Of a stretch of 15,113 nt of DNA, positions 6,913 to 14,423 are shown piece after piece. Position numbers and translations under genes: made by a program. This stretch comes from Candidatus Bathyarchaeota archaeon (GTDB lineage: Archaea; Thermoproteota; Bathyarchaeia; TCS64), in assembly GCA_014729945.1 (NCBI GenBank), contig WJJC01000093.1, positions 1-15,113 on the forward strand. The letters are read 5' to 3'. Position 1 is the first letter of the stretch. Every line of letters starts with the position of its first letter. The notes under the pieces are model-generated. The model was not told the origin of the DNA, made no database searches, and worked only from the letters and a program-made list of their open reading frames with translations.

Positions 6913-7113
6913 ATGTACCCTAACCCCAAAACATACACTGTCAAGGAGAAGACAACTTTGAGAGAATTCATCGCAACACTAGGGGAACATATACTCTACG
7001 CATACGATAGAAGAGTTGTAGGAGTCTCTATTAACCATAAGAAACTCTGGGACTCAGCGAAGTTGGAGCCTGGAGACAAGGTTACTGTTTATCCAATTAT
7101 TGCTGGGGGTTAG
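6913..7113 (+). CDS. Ubiquitin-like small protein (MoaD/ThiS/SAMP type)
   Basis: A 66-residue beta-grasp protein. It has the ThiS/MoaD layout: short first strands (KTYTVKEKTTLREFIATLG), a central region with VGVSIN, and the end LEPGDKVTVYPIIAGG, where 'pGD.V...P..aGG' is the hallmark. The exposed C-terminal Gly65-Gly66 is what an E1-like enzyme adenylates, for sulfur transfer (molybdopterin, thiamine, tRNA thiolation) or for conjugation to lysines (SAMPylation). No E1/ThiF/MoeB gene is in the window. Its neighbours are a metallopeptidase 21 bases upstream and a convergent JAMM protease whose coding region overlaps it by 17 bases, which favours a modifier role. Sulfur carrier remains possible. 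The nearby ATG at 6903 is in another frame and closes at once. Confidence 0.85.
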   Translation: MYPNPKTYTVKEKTTLREFIATLGEHILYAYDRRVVGVSINHKKLWDSAKLEPGDKVTVYPIIAGG

Positions 7114-7477
7114 CCAGCTTTACAGAAACTCTTTTACCATTTTTCCTATAAGCGGCCACATTTGGTTCATCATAGGGTGGACCAATGATCATCATTATCC
7201 TACCGTAGAAATTATGAAGATCACCTGTTGATGGCCTTAATACGCCACTGGGGTGGCTGTGGGCTGTACCCATAATCGTGAAGTCTATAGGAAGCATATG
7301 AGATGGAAAAGAAGCGAAACCCTGTCCACCTAAACCGAATGGAGGTAATAGAAAATCAGTAACGAGGATATCATCCCCGTCTTTCTCACCCCTCAACAAC
7401 ACTATAACCTCATGAGGATGACTGTTCTTGGCGAACTCTTGCATGGCTTCGAATACACAGGGATCGATTATTATCAT
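7097..7477 (-). CDS. JAMM/MPN+ metalloprotease (JAB domain)
   Basis: A 126-residue stand-alone JAB/MPN domain. All parts of the JAMM zinc motif are present: Glu23 (HPHEVIVLLRG), then His73-Ser-His75 (AHSHPSG) followed after seven residues by Ser83 and after two more by Asp86. It should be a zinc isopeptidase. Archaeal relatives cleave ubiquitin-like SAMP conjugates or SAMP fusions; bacterial relatives process small sulfur carriers. The Gly-rich insert PPFGLGGQGFAS (45-56) may shape the substrate pocket. It is preceded by the 93-residue unknown gene (9-base gap), so the two form a unit. It ends tail to tail with the ubiquitin-like gene, overlapping its Gly-Gly codons on the opposite strand. 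Family sure; its pairing with this ubiquitin-like protein is inference. Confidence 0.9.
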   Translation of the reverse strand: MIIIDPCVFEAMQEFAKNSHPHEVIVLLRGEKDGDDILVTDFLLPPFGLGGQGFASFPSHMLPIDFTIMGTAHSHPSGVLRPSTGDLHNFYGRIMMIIGPPYDEPNVAAYRKNGKRVSVKLANPQQ

Positions 7478-7486
7478 ATTATCAGC

Positions 7487-7768
7487 TTATAGCAAACCTG
7501 GATCATATTGTAGTAACTCTTCAGTTACTTTGTTTACCACGATCTTGGCCCTGATGATTGGCGGAGAATTTTCTAAATCCAAGTTGTAAGTTACAATGCA
7601 GAGGTTTTCCTTCAGGGGATACTCCATAATACTCTGGATCTCTGATTTCCTGTACCTCTCGGGGTAGATCTCCTTTAGCCTTACTTTGAGTATCCTGTTT
7701 ATTTCAGGGTCTGTGGCGTCCATTGCTGTCCTGAATTGTCCACTATTATATAAAGGAATATCACTCAT
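7487..7768 (-). CDS. Small protein of unknown function, upstream of JAMM
   Basis: A 93-residue protein I do not recognise. It is charged, without membrane segments or Cys clusters (one Cys only). The N-terminal part is predicted helical (EINRILKVRLKEIYPERYRK) and the C-terminal part alternates hydrophobic residues as in beta-strands (CIVTYNLDLEN, IIRAKIVVNKVTEELL). It starts with ATG at 7768, about 20 bases after an A/T-rich TATA-like stretch. It ends 9 bases before the JAMM protease start, so the two are likely co-transcribed. A substrate adaptor or partner of the protease is possible but nothing in the sequence proves it. Coding is supported by codon spacing, position and a normal start. 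Confidence 0.65.
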   Translation of the reverse strand: MSDIPLYNSGQFRTAMDATDPEINRILKVRLKEIYPERYRKSEIQSIMEYPLKENLCIVTYNLDLENSPPIIRAKIVVNKVTEELLQYDPGLL

Positions 7769-7783
7769 TGATGGATTTTAAAT

Positions 7784-7792
7784 TTATATTTA
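7784..7792 (-). promoter_or_regulatory. TATA-like box for the unknown/JAMM unit
   Basis: The minus-strand AAATATAAA is centred about 20 bases upstream of the ATG at 7768, inside a longer A/T tract that makes exact placement uncertain. Confidence 0.35.
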
Positions 7793-7810
7793 TGTGTTAA
7801 ATAGCAGAGT

Positions 7811-7830
7811 TATTATTTATATTATTTATA
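7811..7830. repeat. Short tandem A/T repeat
   Basis: Two exact copies of the 9-base unit TATTATTTA follow each other (7811-7819, 7820-7828), plus two more bases of a third. They lie in the A/T-rich stretch upstream of the unknown/JAMM unit. Probably low-complexity promoter-region sequence. Confidence 0.5.
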
Positions 7831-7855
7831 TTTTCAGACATTAAAACCACTATGT

Positions 7856-7893
7856 TTACTCTAAGTTAACACGGAGTAACATTATGTATTACT
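7856..7893. repeat. Cluster of TTACT/AGTAA inverted half-sites
   Basis: TTACTC (7856-7861) and GAGTAA (7874-7879) form a perfect inverted repeat with a 12-base spacer. The second half then pairs again with TTACT (7888-7892). Such spaced half-sites can be operator sites or weak hairpins. No nearby gene on either side clearly uses them. Confidence 0.3.
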
Positions 7894-7957
7894 GATCGAT
7901 ATTAGACGTATTCAGGATAACTAGATATCACTGAACCACGTAATATAGAACAATAAA

Positions 7958-8053
7958 ATGGATCAACAAACCATAACCTTTGCCATCAACTGGATTGTTT
8001 TAATGGCACCATTAATAAAATGGTGGGCTAAAACTATACTCCAAGAAAACTAG
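7958..8053 (+). CDS. Possible 31-residue hydrophobic small protein
   Basis: An ATG-started frame of 31 codons ending in TAG. The product begins MDQQTITFAINWIVLMAPLI and continues with the Trp-Trp-containing basic end KWWAKTILQEN, a plausible single membrane-associated helix. It stands alone in the A/T-rich intergenic region. No well-placed TATA box or ribosome site is seen, and frames of this length occur by chance, so it is only a candidate. A second ATG at 8003 lies in frame. Confidence 0.2.
   Translation: MDQQTITFAINWIVLMAPLIKWWAKTILQEN
8000..8015. repeat. Near-perfect palindrome TTAATGG-CA-CCATTAA
   Basis: Seven-base arms (TTAATGG and CCATTAA) flank a two-base centre. The element lies within the possible small reading frame. 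It could be a regulator site or coincidence; no promoter is evident beside it. Confidence 0.3.
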
Positions 8054-8065
8054 AAATTTTCAAAG

Positions 8066-8072
8066 AAAAAAA
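8066..8072 (-). terminator. T-run terminator of the pyruvate-kinase-domain gene
   Basis: A T7 tract on the minus strand lies about ten bases after the stop codon at 8083, fitting an archaeal U-tract terminator. Confidence 0.5.
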
Positions 8073-8082
8073 GTTGTGACTA

Positions 8083-8655
8083 TTACCCTATTAGTGGTTT
8101 ACAGAGAATCTCCTGTACCTTAGTATCAAAAAACCTGTGAGTATTCACAGGCAGCAGGACAACTGCGGTATCAGCGCCCCCACCACTACCACCGATAGCG
8201 ATACACGGTACATCCGATTTTATCATACCGGCATCACAGGCCATACAGGAAATCTCAAGAGCCACCTTAACTCCCTGACTGAAAGTTCGTAAGGTGTATG
8301 CAATAATCTCATCTACTTGTATTGGACCAAATTTTTGTTTAACAGCTCTTCCAAGGCCACCAAAGCTGTGAAGATGATAGAATATCTTACCTCCATTTGA
8401 CTCGATCTTTTCCCTGTTCTCGGGCACCATTCTCTCCACGTTAGGCTCTGTGAACCCCATCATACCAGCGGATACAATAAGATTATAGTCCTTGAACATC
8501 TCAGAAGCAACAGCACCAGTGTACCCCGTATAGGATGCCACTACAATATTTTTAATACCCAGCTCCTCAGCACGTTTCTTCGCTAGCTTCAAGGTCTCCT
8601 CTGTATACTGTTTACCTTTACCCTCAAAATAGACGGTCTCGATTTTTTGACTCAT
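8083..8655 (-). CDS. Stand-alone pyruvate kinase alpha/beta (C-terminal) domain protein
   Basis: A 190-residue cytosolic protein resembling only the C-terminal alpha/beta domain of pyruvate kinase (PF02887 type). The first part, TEETLKLAKKRAEELGIKNIVVASYTGYTGAVA (about 18-50), and the end, CIAIGGSGGGADTAVVLLPV, match the pattern of archaeal and bacterial stand-alone versions. It lacks the TIM-barrel catalytic domain, so it is not a pyruvate kinase; the role of this family is not known, though binding of a phosphorylated ligand at the Gly-rich loop is plausible. It follows the ATP synthase operon by 33 bases, but a T6 tract lies in the gap, so it may have its own promoter. The Cys pair in SCMACDAG may be redox- or metal-related (speculative). 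Confidence 0.78.
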   Translation of the reverse strand: MSQKIETVYFEGKGKQYTEETLKLAKKRAEELGIKNIVVASYTGYTGAVASEMFKDYNLIVSAGMMGFTEPNVERMVPENREKIESNGGKIFYHLHSFGGLGRAVKQKFGPIQVDEIIAYTLRTFSQGVKVALEISCMACDAGMIKSDVPCIAIGGSGGGADTAVVLLPVNTHRFFDTKVQEILCKPLIG

Positions 8656-8680
8656 AAAAGAATAATGGGGTGCGAAGAGT

Positions 8681-8686
8681 AAAAAA
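8681..8686 (-). terminator. T-run after the ATP synthase operon
   Basis: A T6 tract on the minus strand begins two bases after the stop codon of atpC. It is a likely full or partial terminator. The same T-rich stretch lies about 28 bases before the next ATG (8655) and could double as its TATA-like element. Confidence 0.45.
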
Positions 8687-8688
8687 GA

Positions 8689-9714
8689 TTAGTCCCATGG
8701 GATGACGATATACTTGAGCAGATGCTCTGGGCTAAGCCCTTGCACCTCGCCCCAGGCCAGACCAACAAGGTTATCCTTCTCGATCTCACTGTAGACAAGG
8801 AAAGCCAGTATTACGTTAAACCCGAACTGGTTACCGGCTCTAGCCTTGGTGGCTGCATCATACTTACCTTTTCTAAGCATTGCTCTGACAAGCGCGACGT
8901 CACCAGACTTTATGGGTTCTAGAACAGATTTATACGGTTCACTAAGTCCATCAATAGCTTTAGCTAAGCTCTCTGTTTCAATGATTTCACTTAGATCCGC
9001 CTTACTGATGCCATATGTGACGGGGAAAACGGATTCCATGTCAACATCGGACCTTCCCCTACGTTTGATGGCGATAAGCACGTTCTCTACATCGGTCTCA
9101 TATTTTACGAGACTGTTCACGATATGCCTGTCACGAGCTGGTAGTTGCTCTGTTAATCGTAATATGTTTCTAGCGTAGATATAGTTCAGCTCCAGCTCCA
9201 GTGGCCATAAGGCATCATATTCTTTGTAAGCCCCAAGTTTATCCACTAATCCCTGATATGCGGTCCCATCCAGTTTCCGGATAACTTCCTCCAGATCACT
9301 GGCGTTCACTAATTCGTCATAGTCATCAACATTATAGGGATCAATGGGGATTAATGAGTCAGTTATCTCCTCGGGACTACTCTCCGTGAATTTTCCTCTT
9401 AGGATCCGCTTAAGGTTCAATATCTCAAACCGGAAGTCAAAGTATGCCTGAAGGAAAGCTCCCATCTTCGCGGGAGTAATATTCACTATCTCCTCAATAC
9501 GGTCAATGAACTTTTGTATGAACACTTTCTCTAAGTTTATAGCGATCTTGTCATCGTGCTCAACTTCGATCTCACCGTATGGTGTCTCCTTGAGTCTCTC
9601 GATAAACTCGTCAATATCAGATGCGTCTGCAAGGCGCTGCATTTGGGCCTTATTCAGCAGATCTGATATTCTTGCATGTGTTCTAAGAACCACGTAATTG
9701 GTTCCAAGATTCAT
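8689..9714 (-). CDS. atpC: A-type ATP synthase subunit C
   Basis: A 341-residue, mostly helical protein of the V-ATPase subunit d/C (AC39) family. It caps the rotor, linking the c-ring to the central stalk D-F. The N-terminal segment NYVVLRTHARISDLLNKAQMQRLAD, the FFDFR-like YFDFRFEILNLKRILRGKF and the repeated triad of helical bundles (each with a 'Y.....N.l..l.R' pattern) identify it. Length is near the family norm of about 350. Here it is the last gene of the operon, 5 bases after D, whereas in many archaea it lies between E and F. Start ATG at 9714; no strong ribosome site visible. Confidence 0.85.
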   Translation of the reverse strand: MNLGTNYVVLRTHARISDLLNKAQMQRLADASDIDEFIERLKETPYGEIEVEHDDKIAINLEKVFIQKFIDRIEEIVNITPAKMGAFLQAYFDFRFEILNLKRILRGKFTESSPEEITDSLIPIDPYNVDDYDELVNASDLEEVIRKLDGTAYQGLVDKLGAYKEYDALWPLELELNYIYARNILRLTEQLPARDRHIVNSLVKYETDVENVLIAIKRRGRSDVDMESVFPVTYGISKADLSEIIETESLAKAIDGLSEPYKSVLEPIKSGDVALVRAMLRKGKYDAATKARAGNQFGFNVILAFLVYSEIEKDNLVGLAWGEVQGLSPEHLLKYIVIPWD

Positions 9715-9719
9715 CTTGG

Positions 9720-10328
9720 CTATGATTTTGCACCTCCGATAAGTTTCATTCTAACAAGCTCCTCCATGGACTCCTCGTCAAGCTTATCCTCTATGAACTT
9801 TATGATATGCTTCATATCTGGTATCACCATGTTCTCTAGGGCGTTTACCTTTCTACTGGTGGACCCCAGCTCCTCGGCAATCCTTGACACCCTTTCCTCG
9901 AACTCTGCTAACCGGATTAACTCTTCGATGATCTCATACACCTTCTCGGCTGCGTGAGCCAGAGTTATGTCTAGCTCAGCCGCTATCTCAGGCTTACCCT
10001 GTATCTTTATCGATGGATACACAACCCCCATGATGCTTCTAGGCAATACCTCCAATTCTAATGTGTTCTTGATACTCTTTGTCTGGCTCTGTACCTCCGT
10101 CGGTCCAAGACTCAGATAGGCCGCAGTTAGGGCACCGTAAGCCTCCTCTAGATTTTCAAGGAGCAGGCCTCTTCTACCCCTAAGTACTTCAAGGCTCTCC
10201 GTCAGCTCTTTGGCGAGCTGATCTCGTTTGAGTTTGAGGAACTCTGTTCCCCTCTCAACGGTCTGGATCCGCCTTTTGGTCTCCATGAGGTAGCCTTTAG
10301 TGGGTCTAACACCGGATGTAGCAGACAT
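9720..10328 (-). CDS. atpD: A-type ATP synthase subunit D
   Basis: A 202-residue central-stalk subunit, a long antiparallel coiled coil that turns inside the A3B3 head. The N-terminus VRPTKGYLMETKRRIQTVERGTEFLKLKRDQLAKEL matches the family pattern 'P.k..l...k..l..a..g..llk.kRd.L'. The C-terminal helix AEELGSTSRKVNALENMVIP (about 147-168) is also characteristic. It starts 2 bases after the stop of B and is followed by C after 5 bases. Confidence 0.9.
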   Translation of the reverse strand: MSATSGVRPTKGYLMETKRRIQTVERGTEFLKLKRDQLAKELTESLEVLRGRRGLLLENLEEAYGALTAAYLSLGPTEVQSQTKSIKNTLELEVLPRSIMGVVYPSIKIQGKPEIAAELDITLAHAAEKVYEIIEELIRLAEFEERVSRIAEELGSTSRKVNALENMVIPDMKHIIKFIEDKLDEESMEELVRMKLIGGAKS

Positions 10329-10330
10329 TT

Positions 10331-11713
10331 TTATGCTTCACTCTTGTGTGCTGGATGGTATTTCTCGATGTATTCCTCATCTACCCTGATTAGGTCTTCC
10401 TCCGGTAGATCAGCTAGTAGCTCCCATGCAAGGTCCAGACTCTGATCGATGGTCCTGTTCTCGTATATTCCCTGATTGATGAACTCTTGCTCGAATCGAT
10501 CAGCGAATCTCAACCACTGGCGCTCACGCTCGGATAGCCCGACTTCTCCGACGATCCTCACCAAGCCTCTAGCCCTTTGTCCCTCGGCATAGGCCATGTA
10601 GAGCTGGTTTGATATGTCCTGGTGGTCTTCCCTAGTGGTCTCTTCTCCGATTCCATCCTTCATCAACCTTGATAGGCTGGGCAGGACGTTCATCGGTGGA
10701 TAGATTCCACGTAGTGAAAGTTCTCGCTGCAGGAGTATCTGGCCCTCTGTGATGTATCCTGTAAGGTCTGGGATGGGGTGTGTGATGTCCCCTGCTGGCA
10801 TCGATAGGATGGGCATCAATGTGACTGATCCTGGTCTCTCCTTGATACGACCAGCCCTCTCATAGATGGTGGCCAAGTCGCTGTAAAGATATCCAGGGTA
10901 TCCTTTCCGTGTGGGGATCTCCTCTCTGGCGATGCTGATGGCTCGCAGAGCTTCCGCGTAGTTAGTCATGTCTGTGAGTATAACTAGTACGTGCATCCCT
11001 AGGTCGAATGCCAGATATTCGGCTACTGTCTGGGCGATACGGGGCGTGACGATACGCTCAATGGGCGGGTCGTCTGCCAAGTTAAGGATCATTACGCTCT
11101 TGTTCAGGGCGCCTGTCTTCTCGAACTCGCTTCTGAAATAGGCTGCCTCCTCGTTCTTGATCCCCATGGCCCCGAATACGATGGCGAAGTCGCTCTCCGC
11201 TCCGGGAATAGTTGCCTGTCGCGCTATTTGGGCGGCTAATTGGTTGTGTGATAAACCTGACTCGCTGAAGATAGGTAGCTTCTGCCCCCTTACAAGGCTA
11301 GTCATGGCGTCTATACCGCTCATACCTGTCTGGATGAATTCCTTAGGGACCTCACGGGCAGCGGGGTTGATGACTCCCCCATTAACGTCCCTCAGATCCT
11401 TGCTGATAACCTGGGGCATTCCGTCGATGGGCTCAAAGCTCCCGTTGAAGACTCTTCCTATGAGGTCTTCTGATACTGGGATCCTCTGGACGTCTCCGCT
11501 GAAGGTGACCGTGGTGTTTAGGTTTAGCCCGGCTGTCTCTCCGAAACACTGGATCATGGCATAGTCCATGCTTACATCCAGTACGCTACCCTGCACGATC
11601 TCTCCGTTGGGTCGCTCGATGTATACGATCTCGTCGAATGCGACATCATGAGTGTTTTCCACCATTAGGATTGGACCACGAATCTCTGATGTTGTTTTGT
11701 ATACTATGCTCAT
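10331..11713 (-). CDS. atpB: A-type ATP synthase subunit B
   Basis: The 460-residue non-catalytic nucleotide-binding subunit of the A3B3 head. It has the N-terminal barrel (1-75), a degenerate P-loop region [19 protein letters not shown] (149-167) in which the GxxxxGKT motif is lost as in all B subunits, and the signature [12 protein letters not shown]. The start codon overlaps the stop of A in an ATGA, so translation is probably coupled and the two are made in equal amounts. Length matches the family (about 460). Confidence 0.95.
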   Translation of the reverse strand: MSIVYKTTSEIRGPILMVENTHDVAFDEIVYIERPNGEIVQGSVLDVSMDYAMIQCFGETAGLNLNTTVTFSGDVQRIPVSEDLIGRVFNGSFEPIDGMPQVISKDLRDVNGGVINPAAREVPKEFIQTGMSGIDAMTSLVRGQKLPIFSESGLSHNQLAAQIARQATIPGAESDFAIVFGAMGIKNEEAAYFRSEFEKTGALNKSVMILNLADDPPIERIVTPRIAQTVAEYLAFDLGMHVLVILTDMTNYAEALRAISIAREEIPTRKGYPGYLYSDLATIYERAGRIKERPGSVTLMPILSMPAGDITHPIPDLTGYITEGQILLQRELSLRGIYPPMNVLPSLSRLMKDGIGEETTREDHQDISNQLYMAYAEGQRARGLVRIVGEVGLSERERQWLRFADRFEQEFINQGIYENRTIDQSLDLAWELLADLPEEDLIRVDEEYIEKYHPAHKSEA

Positions 11714-13482
11714 GCTTCTTCCACCTCGTATTGTCTGCCTAGTTCATCTATCTCCTCAAGCATCTGTTTCCTAGCATCCTCTATGGGTTTTGTTCCCTCG
11801 TCTTCCTTTAACCGCATGATCTCACTGATCACATCCAGCTCTCTTACCTGGTCAATGGGCACACCTTGCTCGATTAGGGGCCTCACCGTGTTGTAAAAGT
11901 TGGTGAAGAGTCTTAGTAGTCTTACCTGTTTCTCTGGTGGACAGAATCTGTCCACGGGGTGAAATGCATTCTGTACCAGGAAGCCTTCTCTGAGCATCTC
12001 AGCTACTAGCAATACTAGTCGCTGGTCGTCTGGTAGTGCTTTCTCTCCTATGATTCTAGCGGTCTCCTCGATCTCTGCTGCCTCTTCCAGTATTCTTAGT
12101 GCTTGGGCTCTTGTCTCTTCCCATGTGGGCTCCATGTCGCTCCACCATCTTGCAGCTACGTCAAGGTAACGTGTGAAACTCCTGAGCCAGTTGATGGCGG
12201 GGAAGTGTCTTCTGTAAGCCAGCTCGCTGTCGAGGGCCCAGAAAGTTCCGATGAATCTCAATGTCGTTGTAGTGACTGGCTCTGAGTAGTCTCCTCCTGG
12301 TGGGGATACAGCTCCCAGCAGGGTTAGGCTCCCGTACCTGTCCTCTGAGGAGGGTACAATGACTCTACCAGCTCGCTCATAGATGCTCGCGATCCTATCC
12401 GCTAGATAGGCTGGGAAACCGGCCTCTGCTGGGATCTCCTCTAACCTGCCGCTGATATCTCTGAGGGCTTCAGCCCATCTACTGGTGGAGTCAGCCATGA
12501 GGGATACGTCGTACCCCATGTCTCTGAAGTACTCGCCGATAGTGATTCCCATGTAGATACTGGCCTCACGGGCGCTTACAGCCATGTTTGATACGTTTGC
12601 TACGATGATGGTTCGCTCGATGAGTTTTTTACCTGTTCGCGGGTCCTCGATCTCTGGGAACTGCTCGACTACGTCCGCCATCTCGTTTCCGCGCTCACCG
12701 CAGCCGATGTAGACGATGATGTCTGCGTCACTCCATTTTGCGATCTGTTGTAGTGTTACTGTTTTTCCTGTTCCGAATCCACCGGGGATGGCTGATGCGC
12801 CTCCCTTGGCGCATGGGAAGAAGGTATCAATGACTCTTTGACCGGTGATGAGGGGCTGGCTGAGGGCTAATCGTTCCTTTATTGGTCTTCCCTGTCTAAC
12901 TGGCCACACCTGCATCATCTTGAGGTCTACGTCGCCGTCCTCTGTCTCAAGGATGCCTACGGGGTCCACTACTGTAAACTCGCCTTCCTCGATGCTCTTG
13001 ATGGTTCCACTCTGATCTGGTGGTATCATTATCTTGTGTACGAAGGATTCGGTTTCCTGTACCTGTCCGATGAAGTCTCCTCCAGATACATGGTCGCCGG
13101 GGTTAACCAGTGGCTCGAATTTCCATTTCTTCTCCCTGTCCAGTGGCGCGATGTTGGTTCCCCTAGTGATGAAGGGGCCTGTAAGGTCCCATAACTGGGT
13201 CTCTGACCTCTCAACGCCGTCTACGATCTGGCCCATTATCCCTGGTCCCAGCTCGGCTACTAGTGGTGTGCCTATATCTACAACTGGTTCACCTGGTTTT
13301 ACTCCTGCTGTAGATTCGTAGCACTGGATATATGCTGTTTCCTCGCTTAATCGAACGATCTCACCCATTAGTTTGAGATTTCCTACCTCAATGAGGTCTC
13401 CCATATTGGGTTCTGCTTTGAATTTTCCGACGATTAGTGAGCCGTTGATTCTCTCGATTGTTCCTTCTAGTCTCTCTGACAT
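11710..13482 (-). CDS. atpA: A-type ATP synthase catalytic subunit A
   Basis: The 590-residue catalytic subunit. It has an N-terminal barrel (1-72), the 'bulge' domain specific to V/A-type A subunits (about 115-195) and the nucleotide-binding domain. The P-loop is GGFGTGKT (234-241), with Lys240 and Thr241. Glu263 in GERGNE is the catalytic glutamate, Asp331 in [10 protein letters not shown] is Walker B, and [12 protein letters not shown] (428-439) carries the ATPase signature. Most A subunits have GPFGSGKT; the Pro is Gly here. No intein is present, although the P-loop of this gene is a known intein site in some archaea. It follows E after one base and overlaps B by ATGA. Confidence 0.96.
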   Translation of the reverse strand: MSERLEGTIERINGSLIVGKFKAEPNMGDLIEVGNLKLMGEIVRLSEETAYIQCYESTAGVKPGEPVVDIGTPLVAELGPGIMGQIVDGVERSETQLWDLTGPFITRGTNIAPLDREKKWKFEPLVNPGDHVSGGDFIGQVQETESFVHKIMIPPDQSGTIKSIEEGEFTVVDPVGILETEDGDVDLKMMQVWPVRQGRPIKERLALSQPLITGQRVIDTFFPCAKGGASAIPGGFGTGKTVTLQQIAKWSDADIIVYIGCGERGNEMADVVEQFPEIEDPRTGKKLIERTIIVANVSNMAVSAREASIYMGITIGEYFRDMGYDVSLMADSTSRWAEALRDISGRLEEIPAEAGFPAYLADRIASIYERAGRVIVPSSEDRYGSLTLLGAVSPPGGDYSEPVTTTTLRFIGTFWALDSELAYRRHFPAINWLRSFTRYLDVAARWWSDMEPTWEETRAQALRILEEAAEIEETARIIGEKALPDDQRLVLLVAEMLREGFLVQNAFHPVDRFCPPEKQVRLLRLFTNFYNTVRPLIEQGVPIDQVRELDVISEIMRLKEDEGTKPIEDARKQMLEEIDELGRQYEVEEA

Positions 13483-13483
13483 C

Positions 13484-14089
13484 TTAGATTACCCCCAATC
13501 TTTCGGCTACTTCTGCGGTTAGCCTTTCTTTTTCTAGTCTTAACCTCTCATCCAGGGTATTGTGTATAGATTTTGTACCATTCATGTTGACGACATCTAC
13601 ACCTCCGATTATATCAGTGGCTGATTCCTCTATCTTGACTTTGATGCCGGTTGGCAGTTGCTCCATATTTGATTTTAAGTACTCTGCGTCTTCTTTATTT
13701 GCATATACTATGCAGTCCTCATTGAGTTTGGTTATAGACTCGCTTGCTAGTTTTAAGAGATGTTCTTCCCACTCATCACTCATGACGATTTCCTGGATTC
13801 GGTCCTGAGTTTTGGAGAAGACCTTGTTAATTACCTCCATTCTGGCATCCATGACTTTTTTTCTGCCCTCTAGCTGGGCACCACCTACTATTCTGTCGTG
13901 AACTGCTCTAAGTTCTCCGCCGATTATATTCTCAATGGTTTCCTCAGTTTGTTCCTCGATCCTTTTTTTCTCTGCTTCCGCTTTCGCCAAGATCTGGACG
14001 GCTTTTTCTTTAGCCTCTTCAAGAATTTTGTTCCTTTCCTGAATTGTCTTGTCGATGAGTTTATTCTCCATTACTTCTTGCTGGCTCAT
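13484..14089 (-). CDS. atpE: A-type ATP synthase subunit E (peripheral stalk)
   Basis: A 201-residue peripheral-stalk subunit. Residues about 1-95 form a long coiled coil rich in Glu, Lys and Ala (IQERNKILEEAKEKAVQILAKA and on). The rest forms the mixed alpha/beta head, with KVKIEESATDIIGGVDVVN near 150-170, the conserved 'GGv.v...g....ntl..rl' motif, and NTLDERLRLEKERL at the end. It pairs with the H protein encoded just upstream (ATGA overlap) to make the stator strut between the membrane sector and the head. Confidence 0.9.
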   Translation of the reverse strand: MSQQEVMENKLIDKTIQERNKILEEAKEKAVQILAKAEAEKKRIEEQTEETIENIIGGELRAVHDRIVGGAQLEGRKKVMDARMEVINKVFSKTQDRIQEIVMSDEWEEHLLKLASESITKLNEDCIVYANKEDAEYLKSNMEQLPTGIKVKIEESATDIIGGVDVVNMNGTKSIHNTLDERLRLEKERLTAEVAERLGVI

Positions 14090-14418
14090 TCGGGTAATAC
14101 CTCCTGGAATACGTATTCAACGGCCTCGTCGATTTTTTCCTCGGGGGTTTCTCTGATCTCCTCAGCTTTTTCATTATATTCTTTTGAGACTTTCTCGGCT
14201 TCTTTTCTGGCTTCTGTCTCTGCTTCGACTAAAAATTCATCTAGATCTGTTCTGCGTTGTGCTTTGAGTCGGCGTTGATCGGCTTTTGCTTTTACTTCAG
14301 AAAGCATTTCATTAGCTTCACTCTGGGCTTTTGATATTATTTTGTTTGATTCTTTTTCTGCTCTCTCGATGAGATCTTTGAGTCTTTCGCTTAGGTTTAG
14401 GATGTTTTTCATTGACAT
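14086..14418 (-). CDS. ahaH: A-type ATP synthase subunit H (coiled-coil stalk)
   Basis: About 110 residues, almost wholly a charged coiled coil (IERAEKESNKIISKAQSEANEML and on) with a short C-terminal tail DEAVEYVFQEVLPE. This is the pattern of subunit H/G, the stator partner of E; the tail resembles the 'A.......e.vlp' end of the family. The frame is open far upstream, but the part beyond 14418 is antisense-like to subunit F and rich in Arg and Asn, so the start is set at ATG 14418 (or 14412), five bases after the stop of F. The gene ends in an ATGA overlap with E. In many archaea H begins the operon; here it is second, after F. Confidence 0.78.
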   Translation of the reverse strand: MSMKNILNLSERLKDLIERAEKESNKIISKAQSEANEMLSEVKAKADQRRLKAQRRTDLDEFLVEAETEARKEAEKVSKEYNEKAEEIRETPEEKIDEAVEYVFQEVLPE

Positions 14419-14423
14419 TTTAA

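Larger units (their letters stand above)
7769..8082. other. A/T-rich intergenic region
   Basis: This is the only stretch above 300 bases without a confident gene. It holds a TATA-like box for the 93-residue unknown gene, an exact 9-base tandem duplication (7811-7828, unit TATTATTTA), several TTACT/AGTAA half-sites, a possible 31-codon reading frame and a T7 terminator. No tRNA, rRNA or convincing structured RNA was recognised. Confidence 0.6.

Noticed and set aside
6913..7113. Purely a molybdopterin MoaD subunit
   Set aside because: No moa/moe or thi genes are nearby, and the JAMM and HExxH neighbours point elsewhere; a sulfur-carrier role is still not excluded.
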